DNA of 64,000 nt from contig CANJKZ010000068.1 in the NCBI GenBank assembly GCA_947471745.1, positions 238,501 through 302,500 of the forward strand, read 5' to 3'. The number at the start of each line of letters is the position of its first letter. Position 1 is the stretch's first letter. The stretch comes from Closterium sp. Naga37s-1 (taxonomy: Eukaryota > Streptophyta > Zygnematophyceae > Desmidiales > Closteriaceae). A program made the translations under genes and the position numbers. This document shows, in pieces, positions 12,964-24,059 of this stretch. The notes beneath the pieces were generated by a model. That model saw only the letters and a list, made by a program, of their open reading frames with translations. It had not been told where the DNA came from and made no database searches.

Positions 12964-13752
12964 TGCGGAGATAACTCGTGCAACGGGAGCTAGACTGCGG
13001 GCTAGGCACGGGGCAAGAGTGATCTTAGCGTTCGTTCGTTCCTTAGTCGTTTCCGAGTGCTAACACTGCTTGCTAGTTCACGGGGAAAATTGGCAAGAGT
13101 TTCACTAGGAAAACATCACAACAAAAGTTCAGAATGATTACATCAACATTGGCAACACTGACTACACCAGACCTAGCAAGGCTTGCTGGTCCACTGCCAG
13201 CGCAGCACGGTCGACCGCGTGCCAGCACAACTCGGTCGACCGCGCTCCAGCAGAGCAGAGTCGCGGCTTGCCAACGTTGCAAGTCCGCGGTGCGCCAACG
13301 CTGCAGTATGTCGGCTGCACAGCGTCGCATCCGCGGGACAACGGTGCACCAGCTTCGCAGGTGCGTGCAGCTGGTTGGCGCCCAACTCCCCGTCACATGC
13401 CCAGCGCAGACACTCCGCCCGTGACGGCGCCCACCAGCCACGTCGACCTCGGGATACCACCCCCGAGATCGCCATCGTAGATAACATCCCCGGCGACTTT
13501 CGCGTACGTCGCCCGGGTATCCTGGTTGACCGGGTACTTCGCGGTCCTCCCGCGGTTTCGTGGATCCACGATCCCCCGTGATTTCGTGGCTCCGCGGTCC
13601 CCCACGATTTCGTGGCTCCGCGGTCCCCCCACGATTTCGTGGCTCCGCGGTCCCCCACGATTTCGTGGCTCCCACGGGCCACTGCAATTTCGTGGCTCCC
13701 ACGGTCGGCTCCGCCCAAGCGAGGACGGGGCCAAACACAACTCCCGTTGACA
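12964..13752 (-). repeat. Family B 5' LTR (789 bp)
   Basis: Same ends and length as 6534-7322, followed by the target duplication CCCTG (13753-13757). On its left is the B leader, whose first bases on the minus strand are TGGTGCGGTGAGC, the presumed primer site. The same repeated near-palindromes lie at about 13545-13705. Confidence 0.92.
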
Positions 13753-13757
13753 CCCTG

Positions 13758-15351
13758 AACGTCCTGGAACGCCCCATTGAAGCCGAGCACGTGCTTCACG
13801 TCGCCGCTCGGCCCCAAGTCGACGAAGGCCTCCTTCGTCCCCATCAGGTGGTGCGAGCAGCCGCTGTCAAGCAGGACCACCGCTGTGTTCGCCTGCATAG
13901 CTGCTGCTACCGCCTGGAAGTCCTCACCGGCCTCCGGCGCCAGTGAGACGGTCGGCTCCACGACGCCGACCAGCGAGCACGACGCCGCCTTGTCGTCTCG
14001 CCCCTTGCCGCCTGCAGAGGAGTCGGCGTCCGTCGCCGAGGCCAACTTGCTCGACTGCTTCTCCTTGCGCGGTTTGTTTCCTCGACGTGGACGACGGCTA
14101 GCCGACCTCCCGCGGCCTCCCTTGGCGTCGTCGTCGTCGGAGTCACTGCGGTCGGGGCACTCGAAGGAGAGGTGGTCGGGGTCGCCGCACAGCCAGCACT
14201 CCCGTCGTCGACCTCCTCCTCCTCGACCGCTGTCCTTGGTCGACTTCTTCTTGTCGACCTCCTTGCTCGGCTTCCAGCCACTGCTACCGCCGCCGCCCGA
14301 CTGCCCACGCTGCCCTGGGCGGCCTCCTTGCTTCGCCGGGGCGACGAAGTTGGCCTGCGCCAAGAGCTCCTGGGATCGCTCGGCCTCCTGCATCGCCTCG
14401 TCCTGCAGGATATACGAGGTCAGGTTATCCTCGTTGAGCGTCATCCTCGTGCTCGGCACCATGGACAGCCGCTTCAGGAGATTGTAGCTGCTCGAGAGCC
14501 CCTGAATGACGTGGGTGACGTACGACGCCGCCGAGTACTGGGCGCCGGCGCTCCTGATGGTGGTGAGAATTCGCCGGGCCCGGTTGCAGTAGTCGGTCGC
14601 CGTCTCCTCGTCGCCCATGCGCAGGTGCGTCAGCTGTCCCTCTAGCTGGGCGATGAACAAGTCGTCGGTGACTTGATAGGTCGACTCGATGAAGTTCCAC
14701 GCCCGGTGGCCGGCGTCGAGGTACTCTCGGCACCACTTCAAGGCGATCTGCACGCCCGGCGAGCAGCACCGCGAGATGACCGTGAAGGTCAACAACTGCA
14801 CGGCGCGAAACTACGCACGCAGGTCGGGGTGGTGCTCCCCCGGCGTCGCCACGGTCCCTCGGGCGAAGCCGATCAGCCCGGCCATCTCCAGCTGGGGCTC
14901 GATGGCTTCCTTCCAGGTGAGGATGTCTTGTCGACCAACGAGCGGCGGGGTGACCGAGATCTTGGGTCGCCGACATCGGCGACAATCCACTTCGACGCCC
15001 ACCGGCGTCGCCCTGCGAGGAGCCTGCAGCCGCCGACGACTGCATCCCTCGCGCCTGAACGCCGCTGGCTTCACCGGCGTGTATCACACCTCGCTGCCTC
15101 GACGTGCCTCCCGCACTGCTGCCGACCTGACCTCCACCGGCGTTGACGCCCACGTCGACGCCGCCATCGTCGTTCACCGGTCGAGGAGAGGCAGGCCGAG
15201 AAGGGGGGTGCTCCGCCGCCCACATGGAGCGGAGTCCTGCCTCGACGACTGCCCAAGGTATCGCCCCGTACTCCTGGGCCTCATGGCGTCTCCTCGCATC
15301 CTCCAGCCGTCCCTCCAGGGTGTCCATCACCCCGGCGTCGCCTACGCGCAC
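13758..15351 (-). pseudogene. Copy A1 gag, zinc knuckle and protease start
   Basis: Minus-strand gag domain (about 14430-15351), Arg/Ser-rich stretch with CX2CX4HX4C knuckle (about 14180-14210) and the DSGCSHH protease motif (about 13850). It stops at the B insertion. It is nearly identical to 99-1692, and the two share differences not seen in A2, which marks A0 and A1 as duplicates of one another. Broken; fossil. Confidence 0.88.
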
Positions 15352-15450
15352 GCTAGTGACTGCACGGCTGCCGGTCTACGAACACGATCGGTAAGTGCTA
15401 AGTCGGCTAGACTGAACTACGTCGCGGTGTCGTCCACGCTCACCGCACCA

Positions 15451-16542
15451 TGCGGAGATAACTGCTGCAACGGGAGCTAGGCTACGGGCTAGGCACGTGT
15501 GCTCGTGTGATCTCTGCGTTCGTTCACTTAGTCGTTTCCTTGTGTTCACGCTGCTTGCTAGTTCACGGGGAGAATTGGCAAGAGTTTCACTAGGAAAACA
15601 TGACAATAATAGGTTGGAACAACATTGGCAACACTGACTACATCAGAGCTAGCTAGGCTACTGGTCGACCTCCAGCGCAGCATGGTCGACAGCGCTCCAG
15701 CGCTCGCACCGCTCCAGTGTTGCAGAGTAGCGGTTCGCCAACGTTGCAAGTCCACGGTGTGCCAAAGCTGCAGCAAGTCGGCTGCACAGCGTTGCACCTG
15801 TAGGACAACGGTGCACCTACTTCGCAGGTGCGCGCAGCTGGTTGGCGCTCCACACCTTGTCACGAGCATAGCGCAGACGCCTGGCAGACTCCACGCCAGC
15901 GACTGCGCCCACCAGCCACGTCGACCTCGGGATACCACCCCGACGACACCCGCACACGTCGCACGGGTATCCCGGTCGACCGGGCAACCACGCCTGGCCG
16001 ACCAGCGCAGTCCGTAGCCGGCCGCGCATGCCCGGCGTCCCCAGTCCGCCATCCAGGCGCCCAGGACGCCTTCCGAACCCCCAGGTCGGCGTCCAGACGC
16101 CCAGGACGCCGAGCAGACCTCCAGAGCGGCGTCCAGCCTCCCAGGACGCTGACCAGACGCCCAGGTCGGCGTCCGGGCCCCCCAGGACGCCCAGGTCGGT
16201 ATCCGGGCCCCCAGGACGCCGTGCAGACGCCCAGGGCGGCTTCCCAGGCTCCTAGGACGCCATGCAGGCGCCCACGGCGTCGACCTGGCGCCCGGGTGGT
16301 CGTGGCGACGCCCAGCTCGGCGTCCAGCTTCCCAGGACGCCGTCCAGGCGTCCAGGACGCCAACCAGGCGTCCAGGACGGCGTCCTCCTGCTCGGCGCCC
16401 TCCAGCCAGGCGCCCTCCAGCTCGGCGCCCTTGCAGTGGCCCCCGTGCCCACTGCTGCAGGTCGGCTGCAACCCCCGCACATCCGACCACAAGGTTGGCT
16501 CCGCCCAAGCGAGGACGGGGCCTAACAACACTCCCGTTGACA
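15451..16542 (-). repeat. Family A LTR 2 (1092 bp), shared by copies A1 and A2
   Basis: Same ends and length as 1792-2883. The purine tract of A2 lies to the right (16543-16552) and the leader of A1 to the left, so a single LTR serves two internal regions. The U3 minisatellite is at about 16054-16450. Confidence 0.92.
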
Positions 16543-16670
16543 CTCCCCTGCCGCGTTCACGCTTGGGCCCCTAGCCCACACGGCAGTACAGCTCCGAGAA
16601 TAGCCCGTCGGCGTGCACCCAACACACAGCACGCCGGTCACCGCACCAGCCATGCAAGAGGGCATGGCAC

Positions 16671-19600
16671 CTACTGCTGCACGTCATCGTCACCGTCGCC
16701 CACGTCGGCCAAGCGCACCTGGCCGATTGCAACGGAGCACCGGTTGAAGGCCGGATAGTGCAGCGCCTTCGTCAGGAAGTCGGCCGGCTGCTCAGCGGTC
16801 GGGATGTACTGCAGCGAGAACTTCCCGCGCTTCACCATGTGCTGCACCCAGGCCTGTCGCCGCTCAATGTGCTTGAGGTTGCCTGTCAACCCCATGCCCT
16901 CGGCGACCGTGATGGCCGACTTGTTGTCCACGCGCAGGACAGTCGGATTCCCGACGTCCAGCTGCCGGAACTCGGCGAGGAGGAAGCGAAGGCGGCGTCC
17001 CTCCTTCCCGGCTTCGGTGGCCGCCACGTACTCCGACTCGGTCGACGACAACGTCGCGCACTTGATGCGCTGGCTCGACCAGGAGACCGCGGCCCCATCG
17101 TAGACGAACACGTAGCCACCCGTGCTCGTCCTGTTCTGCTTGTCACCGGCGTCGTCGGCGTCCACGTAGCCGACCAGCTCGAGCGACTCAGGTCCACCGC
17201 CGAACTCTAGGGCGGTGTCACGCGTGTTGGCGAGGTAGGCGAGGCAGCGGTCGACCTCGTGCCAATGCTGGTCGCTCCTCACCGTGAGGCCGCTCCCCAG
17301 CTTGCTGCAGGCAAAGGCGATGTCCGGCCTCGTCGTCGTCGCCGCGAACTGCAACGAGCCGACCTTCTGCCGGTACTCCTCCTCCTGGCGTTCCTGCGCC
17401 TCCTCGTCGTCAAAGGTGAGCTCGGCGTAGGCGTCGACCGAGACCGGCGTCTTCGGGGTGCGCCCGGTCTGCTCCTTGTCGATGAAGCGCCTACGTAGCT
17501 TGTCGGCGTAGCCCTGCTGGTGCAGCCACAGCTTCCCCGCCGACCTGTCGCGCACGATCTCCAGCCCAAGGTACTTCTGCACCGGCGAGATCTCGCGCAG
17601 CTCGAAGGCGGCTTCCAGCAGCTCCTTCAGCTCTGTCAGCATCGCGGCGCTGCTGCTGGCGGCAAGCAGGTCGTCGACGTAGACCAGCACCCAGCAGGCA
17701 ACTCCGTCGTCGCCGATCTTGAAGTACAGAGCCTCGTCGACCTGGCTCTTCTTCCACCCGGCGCCGACCAGCACGTCGTTGAGCGCCAAGTACCACAGCA
17801 GCGGCGACTGCTTCAGGCCATACAGGCTCTTCAGCAGCTTGCACACCCGGCCGGTTCCGTCGTTGAAGTAGTCCGGCTGGGACATGTAGAGCACCCGGTC
17901 GAGCTTGCTCTGCAGAAAGGCGTTCTTCATATCGAGCTGCATCAGGTTGAGGTTGAGGACGACGACGATGCTGAGGAAGATCCTCAGCGTGACGTAGCTG
18001 CCCACCGGCGCGAACGTCTCGTCGTAGTCGGCGCCGTACACCTGCGTGAAGCCCTTCACGACCAGCCTCGCCTTCTCTCGCTCGACGGTGTCGTCGATGT
18101 GGTATTTCGTCGTCAACACCCACCGGTTCTTCATGATGTTCACTCCCGGCGGGCGTTCGACCAGCTCCCACGTGCCCATGTTGATGAGGCTGCGGATCTC
18201 CTCTTCCATGGCGGCTTTCACCGCCGGGCCCTTCCAGCTTGCCAACGCCTCCTTCACCGTCATCGTCGAGATGTCCCAACGGTGCTCGGGGTCGGCCTGC
18301 ATGTCAGGGTCGAGCTCCGGAAACTCCTCATCCTCCTCGGCGTTGTCGTACAGCAGGTCATCATCGTCGACGTCGTAAACCGTGGTGAAGGCAGCGGGGA
18401 CGAAGAAGTCAGGCGGCCTCCGAAGTCGGCCTGAACGCCGTGGTCCCGGCTGGACCTCCTCGGCGTCCCCTCCATCGTCGCCGTCGTCGCTGCCCTTGGC
18501 GTCCTGCTGCTCCTCAGCCGGCGTCCCAGCCGACTTCTCCCCTGTGGTCGGCGTCCCAGCCGACTTCTCCCCTGTGGTCGGCTCCCCTGCCGACGACCCG
18601 GTCGCCGACTGCTCCTTGGTCGGCGTCGCTGCTGCCTGCTCCCCTGTCAGCTGCTGTTCTGCAGGCGCCTCCTTTACCGGTTTCACCAAAGGCGTCTGCA
18701 CCACCTGCTGCTTCCCAGTCGGCGTCAGCTTCGCTCCCACGCCGACTTGCACAGTATCACGTCGGCCAACGGCGATGCTTGGGGCCGGCGCCACAGGTGA
18801 CGCCCCACGTCTCCCCTCATCACCGGAGGCCGACGTCGGGGTCAGCCCATGCAAGTCGGCGTCCAGGGGAGGGGCAGGTGAAGGGTAGGGACCGGGGACG
18901 TCCTCGGCGTCCTCACCAGCAAGTGCATTGACCTCGGCGAGCAGAGGCACCGACGCCGTCGAGGTGTCCGTTGGCGGGTGAACCGGCATCCGCCCTGACA
19001 CCGGCCCGTGCGCCGACTTCCACATGTCCAGCGACATGCTCTCATAGAACACCACGTCCGACGTGGTGACCACCCGGTTGTCGGAGATGTCGAGGAGCTC
19101 CCAGCCCTTGCTCTCCTCCGACACGCCGATGTGAAGGCCCCACCGTGCCTTCGGCTGCAGCTTCCCACCACGCTGCTGCTCGGGGACTAAGGACTGCGCC
19201 ATGCAGCCCCACACCCGCGCCAGCGACAAGTCGGGCTTCTTCCCGGTCAGCAGCTGGTACGGCGTTGTCCCCGGCGGCAGCGCCGACCTCTCAAGGCAGT
19301 TGCGGACCCAGACGGCCTGCCGGAGAGCAAGGTGCCACCAGTGGTGCTGCACGCCCATGTGCAGCAGCATCGTCCGCACCGACTCCACCACCGTCCTCAT
19401 CTCCCGCTCCGCCATGCCGTTCTGCTGCGGGGTGTACGGGCAGGTCAGGTCGTGGATGATCCCCTTGCCGTTCACGAAGTCGGTGAACTGCTTCCCGAGG
19501 AACTCCCCTCCCCGGTCAGAGCGCAGCATCAACACCGACCGCTTCGTCTGCCTCTCAGCCACCGCCAGCCACTGCACGAACTCCCGCAACGCATCGGACT

Positions 19601-21869
19601 TCTTGGCGACCGGCCTCGCCCACACGTAGCGGGTCTTGCGGTCCTTCAGCAGCAAGAAGTACAGGCTGCCATCCTTGGCAGCCACGCGGAACGGCCCGCA
19701 CAGGTCGATGTGCACCACGGCCAGCACGTCGTCGGCGTCGGAGCCTTTGTCGGGGAAGGTGTGCCGCGTTAGCTTCCCGCTGACGCACGAAACACACGGT
19801 GAGTCGGCGCCAGACGCCGACTTGAGGTCCAGCCCGGTGGCGACCTCGTGCTTCGCCGAGCTCCGGATGGTGTCCATGCCGACGTGCGCTAGCCTTGCGT
19901 GCATCCTGTCCGGCGTTGCCTTCGTCGCCGAGACGATCGCGCGCAGGGCCACTACCTCCGTGGTAGGCGTTGTCGGCGTGGCCGAGCAGGGGCGCAGGTC
20001 GGTGCAGAGGACACGCCCGGTGTACGTTGCCCGACCGAGCACCTCCCCTGCTGCCGAGACGAGCAGCATCCCGTCGCCGTCCTCCTGCAGCTTCACGCCA
20101 TGCTCCTTCAGCTGGCCGGCCGACAGCAGGTTGGCACGCACACCCGGGACGTACAGCACGTCGGGGATGAGCACCTGCTTCCCGGCCTCCCCTTGCAGGG
20201 TGACAGTGCCGCGGCCCTGAACGTCCTGGAACGCCCCATTGAAGCCGCGCACGTGCTTCACGTCGCCGCTCGGCCCCAAGTCGACGAAGGCCTCCTTCGT
20301 CCCCATCAGGTGGTGCGAGCAGCCGCTGTCGAGCAGGACCACCGCTGGGTTCGCCTGCATAGCTGCTGCTACCGCCTGGAAGTCCTCACCGGCCTCCGGC
20401 GCTTGTGAGACGGTCGGCTCCACGACGCCGACCAGCGAGCACGACGCCGCCTTGTCGTCTCGCCCCTTGCCGCCTGCAGAGGAGTCGACGTCCGTCGCCG
20501 AGGCCAACTTGCTCGACTGCTTCTCCTTGCGCGGTTTGTTTCCTCGACGTGGACGACGGCTAGCCGACCTCCCGCGGCCTCCCTTGGCGTCGTCGTCGTC
20601 GGAGTCACTGCGGTCGGGGCACTCGAAGGAGAGGTGGTCGGGGTCGCCGCACAGCCAGCACTCCCGTCGTCGACCTCCTCCTCCTCGACCGCTGTCCTTG
20701 GTCGACTTCTTCTTGTTGACCTCCTTGCTCGGCTTCCAGCCACTGCTACCGCCGCCGCCCGACTGCCCACGCTGCCCTGGGCGGCCTCCTTGCTTCGCCG
20801 GGGCGACGAAGTTGGCCTGCGCCAAGAGCTCCTGGGATCGCTCGGCCTCCTGCATCGCCTCGTCCTGCAGGATATACGAGGTCAGGTTATCCTCGTTGAG
20901 CGTCATCCTCGTGCTCGGCACCATGGACAGCCGCTTCAGGAGATTGTAGCTGCTCGAGAGCCCCTGAATGACGTGGGTGACGTACGACGCCGTCGAGTAC
21001 TGGGCGCCGGCCATCCTGATGGTGGCGAGAATTCGCCGGGCCCGGTTGCAGTAGTCGGTCGCCGTCTCCTCGTCGCCCATGCGCAGGTGCGTCAGCTGTC
21101 CCTCTAGCTGGGCGATGAACAAGTCGTCGGTGACTTGATAGGTCGACTCGATGAAGTTCCACGCCCGGTGGCCGGCGTCGAGGTACTCTCGGCACCACTT
21201 CAAGGCGATCTGCACGCCCGGCGAGCAGCACCGCAAGATGACCGTGAAGGTCAACAACTGCACGGCGCGAAACTACGCACGCAGGTCGGGGTGGTGCTCC
21301 CCCGGCGTCGCCACGGTCCCTCGGGCGAAGCCGATCAGCCCGGCCATCTCCAGCTGGGGCTCGATGGCTTCCTTCCAGGTGAGGATGTCTTGTCGACCAA
21401 TGAGCGGCGGGGTGACCGAGATCCTGTCCGGCGTAAACTTGAAGTAGCCGTAGCTCGGTGCAATCCCGCCCGCCGTCACCTGGGTCGCCGACATCGGCGA
21501 CAATCCACTTCGACGCCCACCGGCGTCGCCCTGCGAGGAGCCTGCAGCCGCCGACGACTGCATTTCTCGCGCCTGAACGCCGCCGGCTTCACCGGCGTGT
21601 ATCACACCTCGCTGCCTCGACGTGCCTCCCGCACTGCTGCCGACCTGACCTCCACCGGCGTTGACGCCCACGTCGACGCCGCCATCGTCGTTCACCGGTC
21701 GAGGAGAGGCAGGCCGAGAAGGGGGGTGCTCCGCCGCCCACATGGAGCGGAGTCCTGCCTCGACGACTGCCCAGGGTATCGCCCCGTACTCCTGGGCCTC
21801 ATGGCATCTCCTCGCATCCTCCAGCCGTCCCTCCAGGGTGTCCATCACCTCGGCGTCGCCTACGCGCAC
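16671..21869 (-). pseudogene. Copy A2 copia gag-pol coding region
   Basis: Minus-strand polyprotein of the usual copia size. Parts in order: gag (about 20880-21869), CX2CX4HX4C knuckle CWLCGDPDHLSFEC (about 20650), protease (DSGCSHH about 20315), integrase N-terminal region (HARLAHVGM about 19890), integrase core (HIDLCGPF about 19700, SDRGGEF about 19510, TPQQNG about 19430), linker with duplicated TTGEKSAGTP units (about 18530-18590), reverse transcriptase (QLDMKNAFLQ about 17920, YVDDLLAA about 17680) and RNase H (STESEYVA about 17030, ADFLTKAL about 16770). About one break; otherwise open. Fossil by rule, young by similarity. Confidence 0.92.
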
Positions 21870-21968
21870 GCTAGTGACTGCACGGCTGCCGGTCTACGAA
21901 CACGATCGGTAAGTGCTAAGTCAGCTAGACTGAACTACGTCGCGGTGTCGTCCACGCTCACCGCACCA

Positions 21969-23060
21969 TGCGGAGATAACTGCTGCAACGGGAGCTAGGC
22001 TACGGGCTAGGCACGTGTGCTCGTGTGATCTCTGCGTTCGTTCACTTAGTCGTTTCCTTGTGTTCACGCTGCTTGCTAGTTCACGGGGAGAATTGGCAAG
22101 AGTTTCTCTAGGAAAACATGACAATAATAGGTTGGAACAACATTGGCAACACTGACTACATCAGAGCTAGCTAGGCTGCTGGTCGACCTCCAGCGCAGCA
22201 TGGTCGACAGCGCTCCAGCGCTCGCACCGCTCCAGCGTTGCAGAGTAGCGGTTCGCCAACGTTGCAAGTCCACGGTGTGCCAACGCTGCAGCAAGTCGGC
22301 TGCACAGCGTTGCACCTGTAGGACAACGGTGCACCTGCTTCGCAGGTGCGCGCAGCTGGCTGGCGCTCCACACCTTGTCACGAGCACAGCGCAGACGCCT
22401 GGCAGACTCCACGCCAGCGACTGCGCCCACCAGCCACGTCGACCTCGGGATACCACCCCGGCGACACCCGCACACGTCGCACGGGTATCCCGGTCGACCG
22501 GGCAACCACGCCTGGCCGACCAGCGCAGTCCGTAGCCGGCCGCGCATGCCCGGCGTCCCCAGTCCGCCATCTAGGCGCCCAGGACGCCTTCCGAACCCCC
22601 AGGTCGGCGTCCAGACGCCCAGGACGCCGAGCAGACCTCCAGAGCGGCGTCCAGCCTCCCAGGACGCCGACCAGACGCCCAGGTCGGCGTCCGGGCCCCC
22701 CAGGACGCCCAGGTCGGTATCCGGGCCCCCAGGACGCCGTGCAGACGCCCAGGGCGGCTTCCCAGGCTCCTAGGACGCCATGCAGGCGCCCACGGCGTCG
22801 ACCTGGCGCCCGGGTGGTCGTGGCGACGCCCAGCTCGGCGTCCAGCTTCCCAGGACGCCGTCCAGGCGTCCAGGACGCCAACCAGGCGTCCAGGACGGCG
22901 TCCTCCTGCTCGGCGCCCTCCAGCCAGGCGCCCTCCAGCTCGGCGCCCTTGCAGTGGCCCCCGTGCCCACTGCTGCAGGTCGGCTGCAACCCCCGCACAT
23001 CCGACCACAAGGTTGGCTCCGCCCAAGCGAGGACGGGGCCTAACAACACTCCCGTTGACA
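21969..23060 (-). repeat. Family A LTR 3 (1092 bp), right end of the array
   Basis: Same ends as the other A LTRs. The left neighbour is the A2 leader. The right neighbour (tatacagctc) is not an A sequence but pol of element D, so this is the outer 5' LTR of the array. It differs from LTRs 1 and 2 at roughly ten positions by eye. Confidence 0.92.
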
Positions 23061-23858
23061 TATACAGCTCGTCGTCGATTCCGCTATGTCCCACATTGAG
23101 AAAGTCGCTGTACACTTTTTCCAGCTTAGCGTAGCGGTTGGTTCCAGGTTCGAGCAGGGGGAAAGGCTGGTGGCTCAGCGCGGCCTCGGAGCTGACGGTG
23201 TAGGTGCGTGGATGTGTTGCGCCTCTCACTTCGGTGCCATCAGGGCGTAGGAGTGCGCCAGGTGCGAATACGCCAGCTTCGATGCAGTTCTTCTGCGTGA
23301 CTCGCGAGGGGTGACCGAGGCACTGATGCCAGAGCGCATCGTCGGCGCGGAATCCGAAGATGCGCATATAGCGCGCGCGTGCTGCTTCGGGGTCTTTATC
23401 AGGTACTGGGGCAGGTGCCGCTGCTGCCTCTTCTTCTTCATCGCCATTTCCTGCGGTCAACATTAGCGCAAGGAACTCTCTATCGCAAATGACGGAGTAA
23501 GGGATGTTCGTCCCTGGGATGGTTCCAAGGACAAATGTTGGCTCGCGCGGTTCGGGAGCAGGCCCGAAAACAGTGCGCCGCGGAGTAGTAGGCTCATTGC
23601 CTCAGTCGATGATGTCCCATGGGTCGCGCTGCGGCTGGATGTCAGGCGGAGGAAGTGCAGGCGCGGAGGGCAACCAAGAGGGACAATAGCAGGTTCAGCT
23701 TCTTCTTCTGTTTCTTCTTCCCCCCTTTGGTCCTCGCGGGAGGCTCTTGAGCCTTCGCCAGAGGTGCCCCAGCCGCTTGTCTCACCGCCAGATGCGGCAC
23801 CCCACCCGCTAGTGTTTCCGCCTGTTCCTGCTCCCCAACCAGCGGTGTCGCTTGTGCC
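23061..23858 (-). pseudogene. Element D: GW-rich segment and integrase N-terminal region
   Basis: On the minus strand a Gly/Trp-rich stretch (TAGWGAGTGG, TSGWGAASGG, SGWGTSGEG; about 23760-23855) leads into an acidic Glu-rich stretch. The GAG-pre-integrase region follows, with WHQCLGHPS near 23310-23335. Coding ends at the A array (23060). The WG repeats continue the same theme on the other side of the C insertion (51425-51500). Fossil fragment. Confidence 0.75.
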
Positions 23859-23988
23859 TGTCAAACTTATATGTTGCTCATTGTGTAGGCTATAGTGGGG
23901 TAGCCCATATGGGGTACAACCCAATTAGGGTTAGCACTTCTACCCATCCTGCTGTTAGTCATTTCATTCCTCGTTCATTCTCATGACA
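23859..23988 (+). repeat. Element C 5' LTR (130 bp)
   Basis: Starts TGTCAAACTT and ends CTCATGACA. It contains the block tgtgtaggctatagtgggg that recurs in the LTRs of G and, in related form, F and H. The primer-binding site TGGTTTCAGAGC follows at 23989-24000. Confidence 0.9.
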
Positions 23989-24059
23989 TGGTTTCAGAGC
24001 AGGTCCTAGCCTAGGACCGTTTTTTTTTTCGGGCCCACCATTACTTAGTGACCGACTGC

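Larger units (their letters stand above)
6534..13752 (-). mobile_element. Family B copia element nested in A1
   Basis: A 7219-bp Ty1/copia element with 789-bp LTRs at both ends and the target duplication CCCTG on each side. Parts on the minus strand: 5' LTR 12964-13752, gag from 12876, knuckle about 11640, protease about 11310, integrase about 10300-10950, reverse transcriptase and RNase H to 7458, purine tract at 7323-7332, 3' LTR 6534-7322. The two LTRs differ at about three positions by eye, so the insertion is recent. The proteins are close to family A and the LTR ends are shared with A. It looks nearly whole, with about two breaks. Confidence 0.93.
1792..16542 (-). mobile_element. Family A copia element, copy A1, carrying nested element B
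   Basis: A Ty1/copia element on the minus strand. Its 5' LTR is 15451-16542, gag with knuckle and start of protease 13758-15351, rest of pol 3012-6533, purine tract 2884-2893 and 3' LTR 1792-2883. Element B (6534-13752) interrupts pol, with the 5-bp duplication CCCTG at 6529-6533 and 13753-13757. Without B the copy is about 7.5 kb. The presumed primer site next to the 5' LTR begins TGGTGCGGTGAGC, unlike the initiator-Met type of the other families here. Both LTRs are shared with neighbouring copies. It is broken (about one break plus B) and recent by LTR similarity. Confidence 0.9.
15451..23060 (-). mobile_element. Family A copia element, copy A2 (no nested insertion)
   Basis: A 7610-bp Ty1/copia element on the minus strand. 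Its 5' LTR is 21969-23060, gag-pol 16671-21869, 3' LTR 15451-16542. This copy keeps the site where B sits in A0 and A1 empty (near 20217), showing the state before insertion. Its right LTR abuts element D at 23061. The flanking TATAC should have a partner left of the window, at the far end of the array. It looks nearly whole, with about one break. LTR divergence is about 1% by eye, so recent. Confidence 0.92.
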
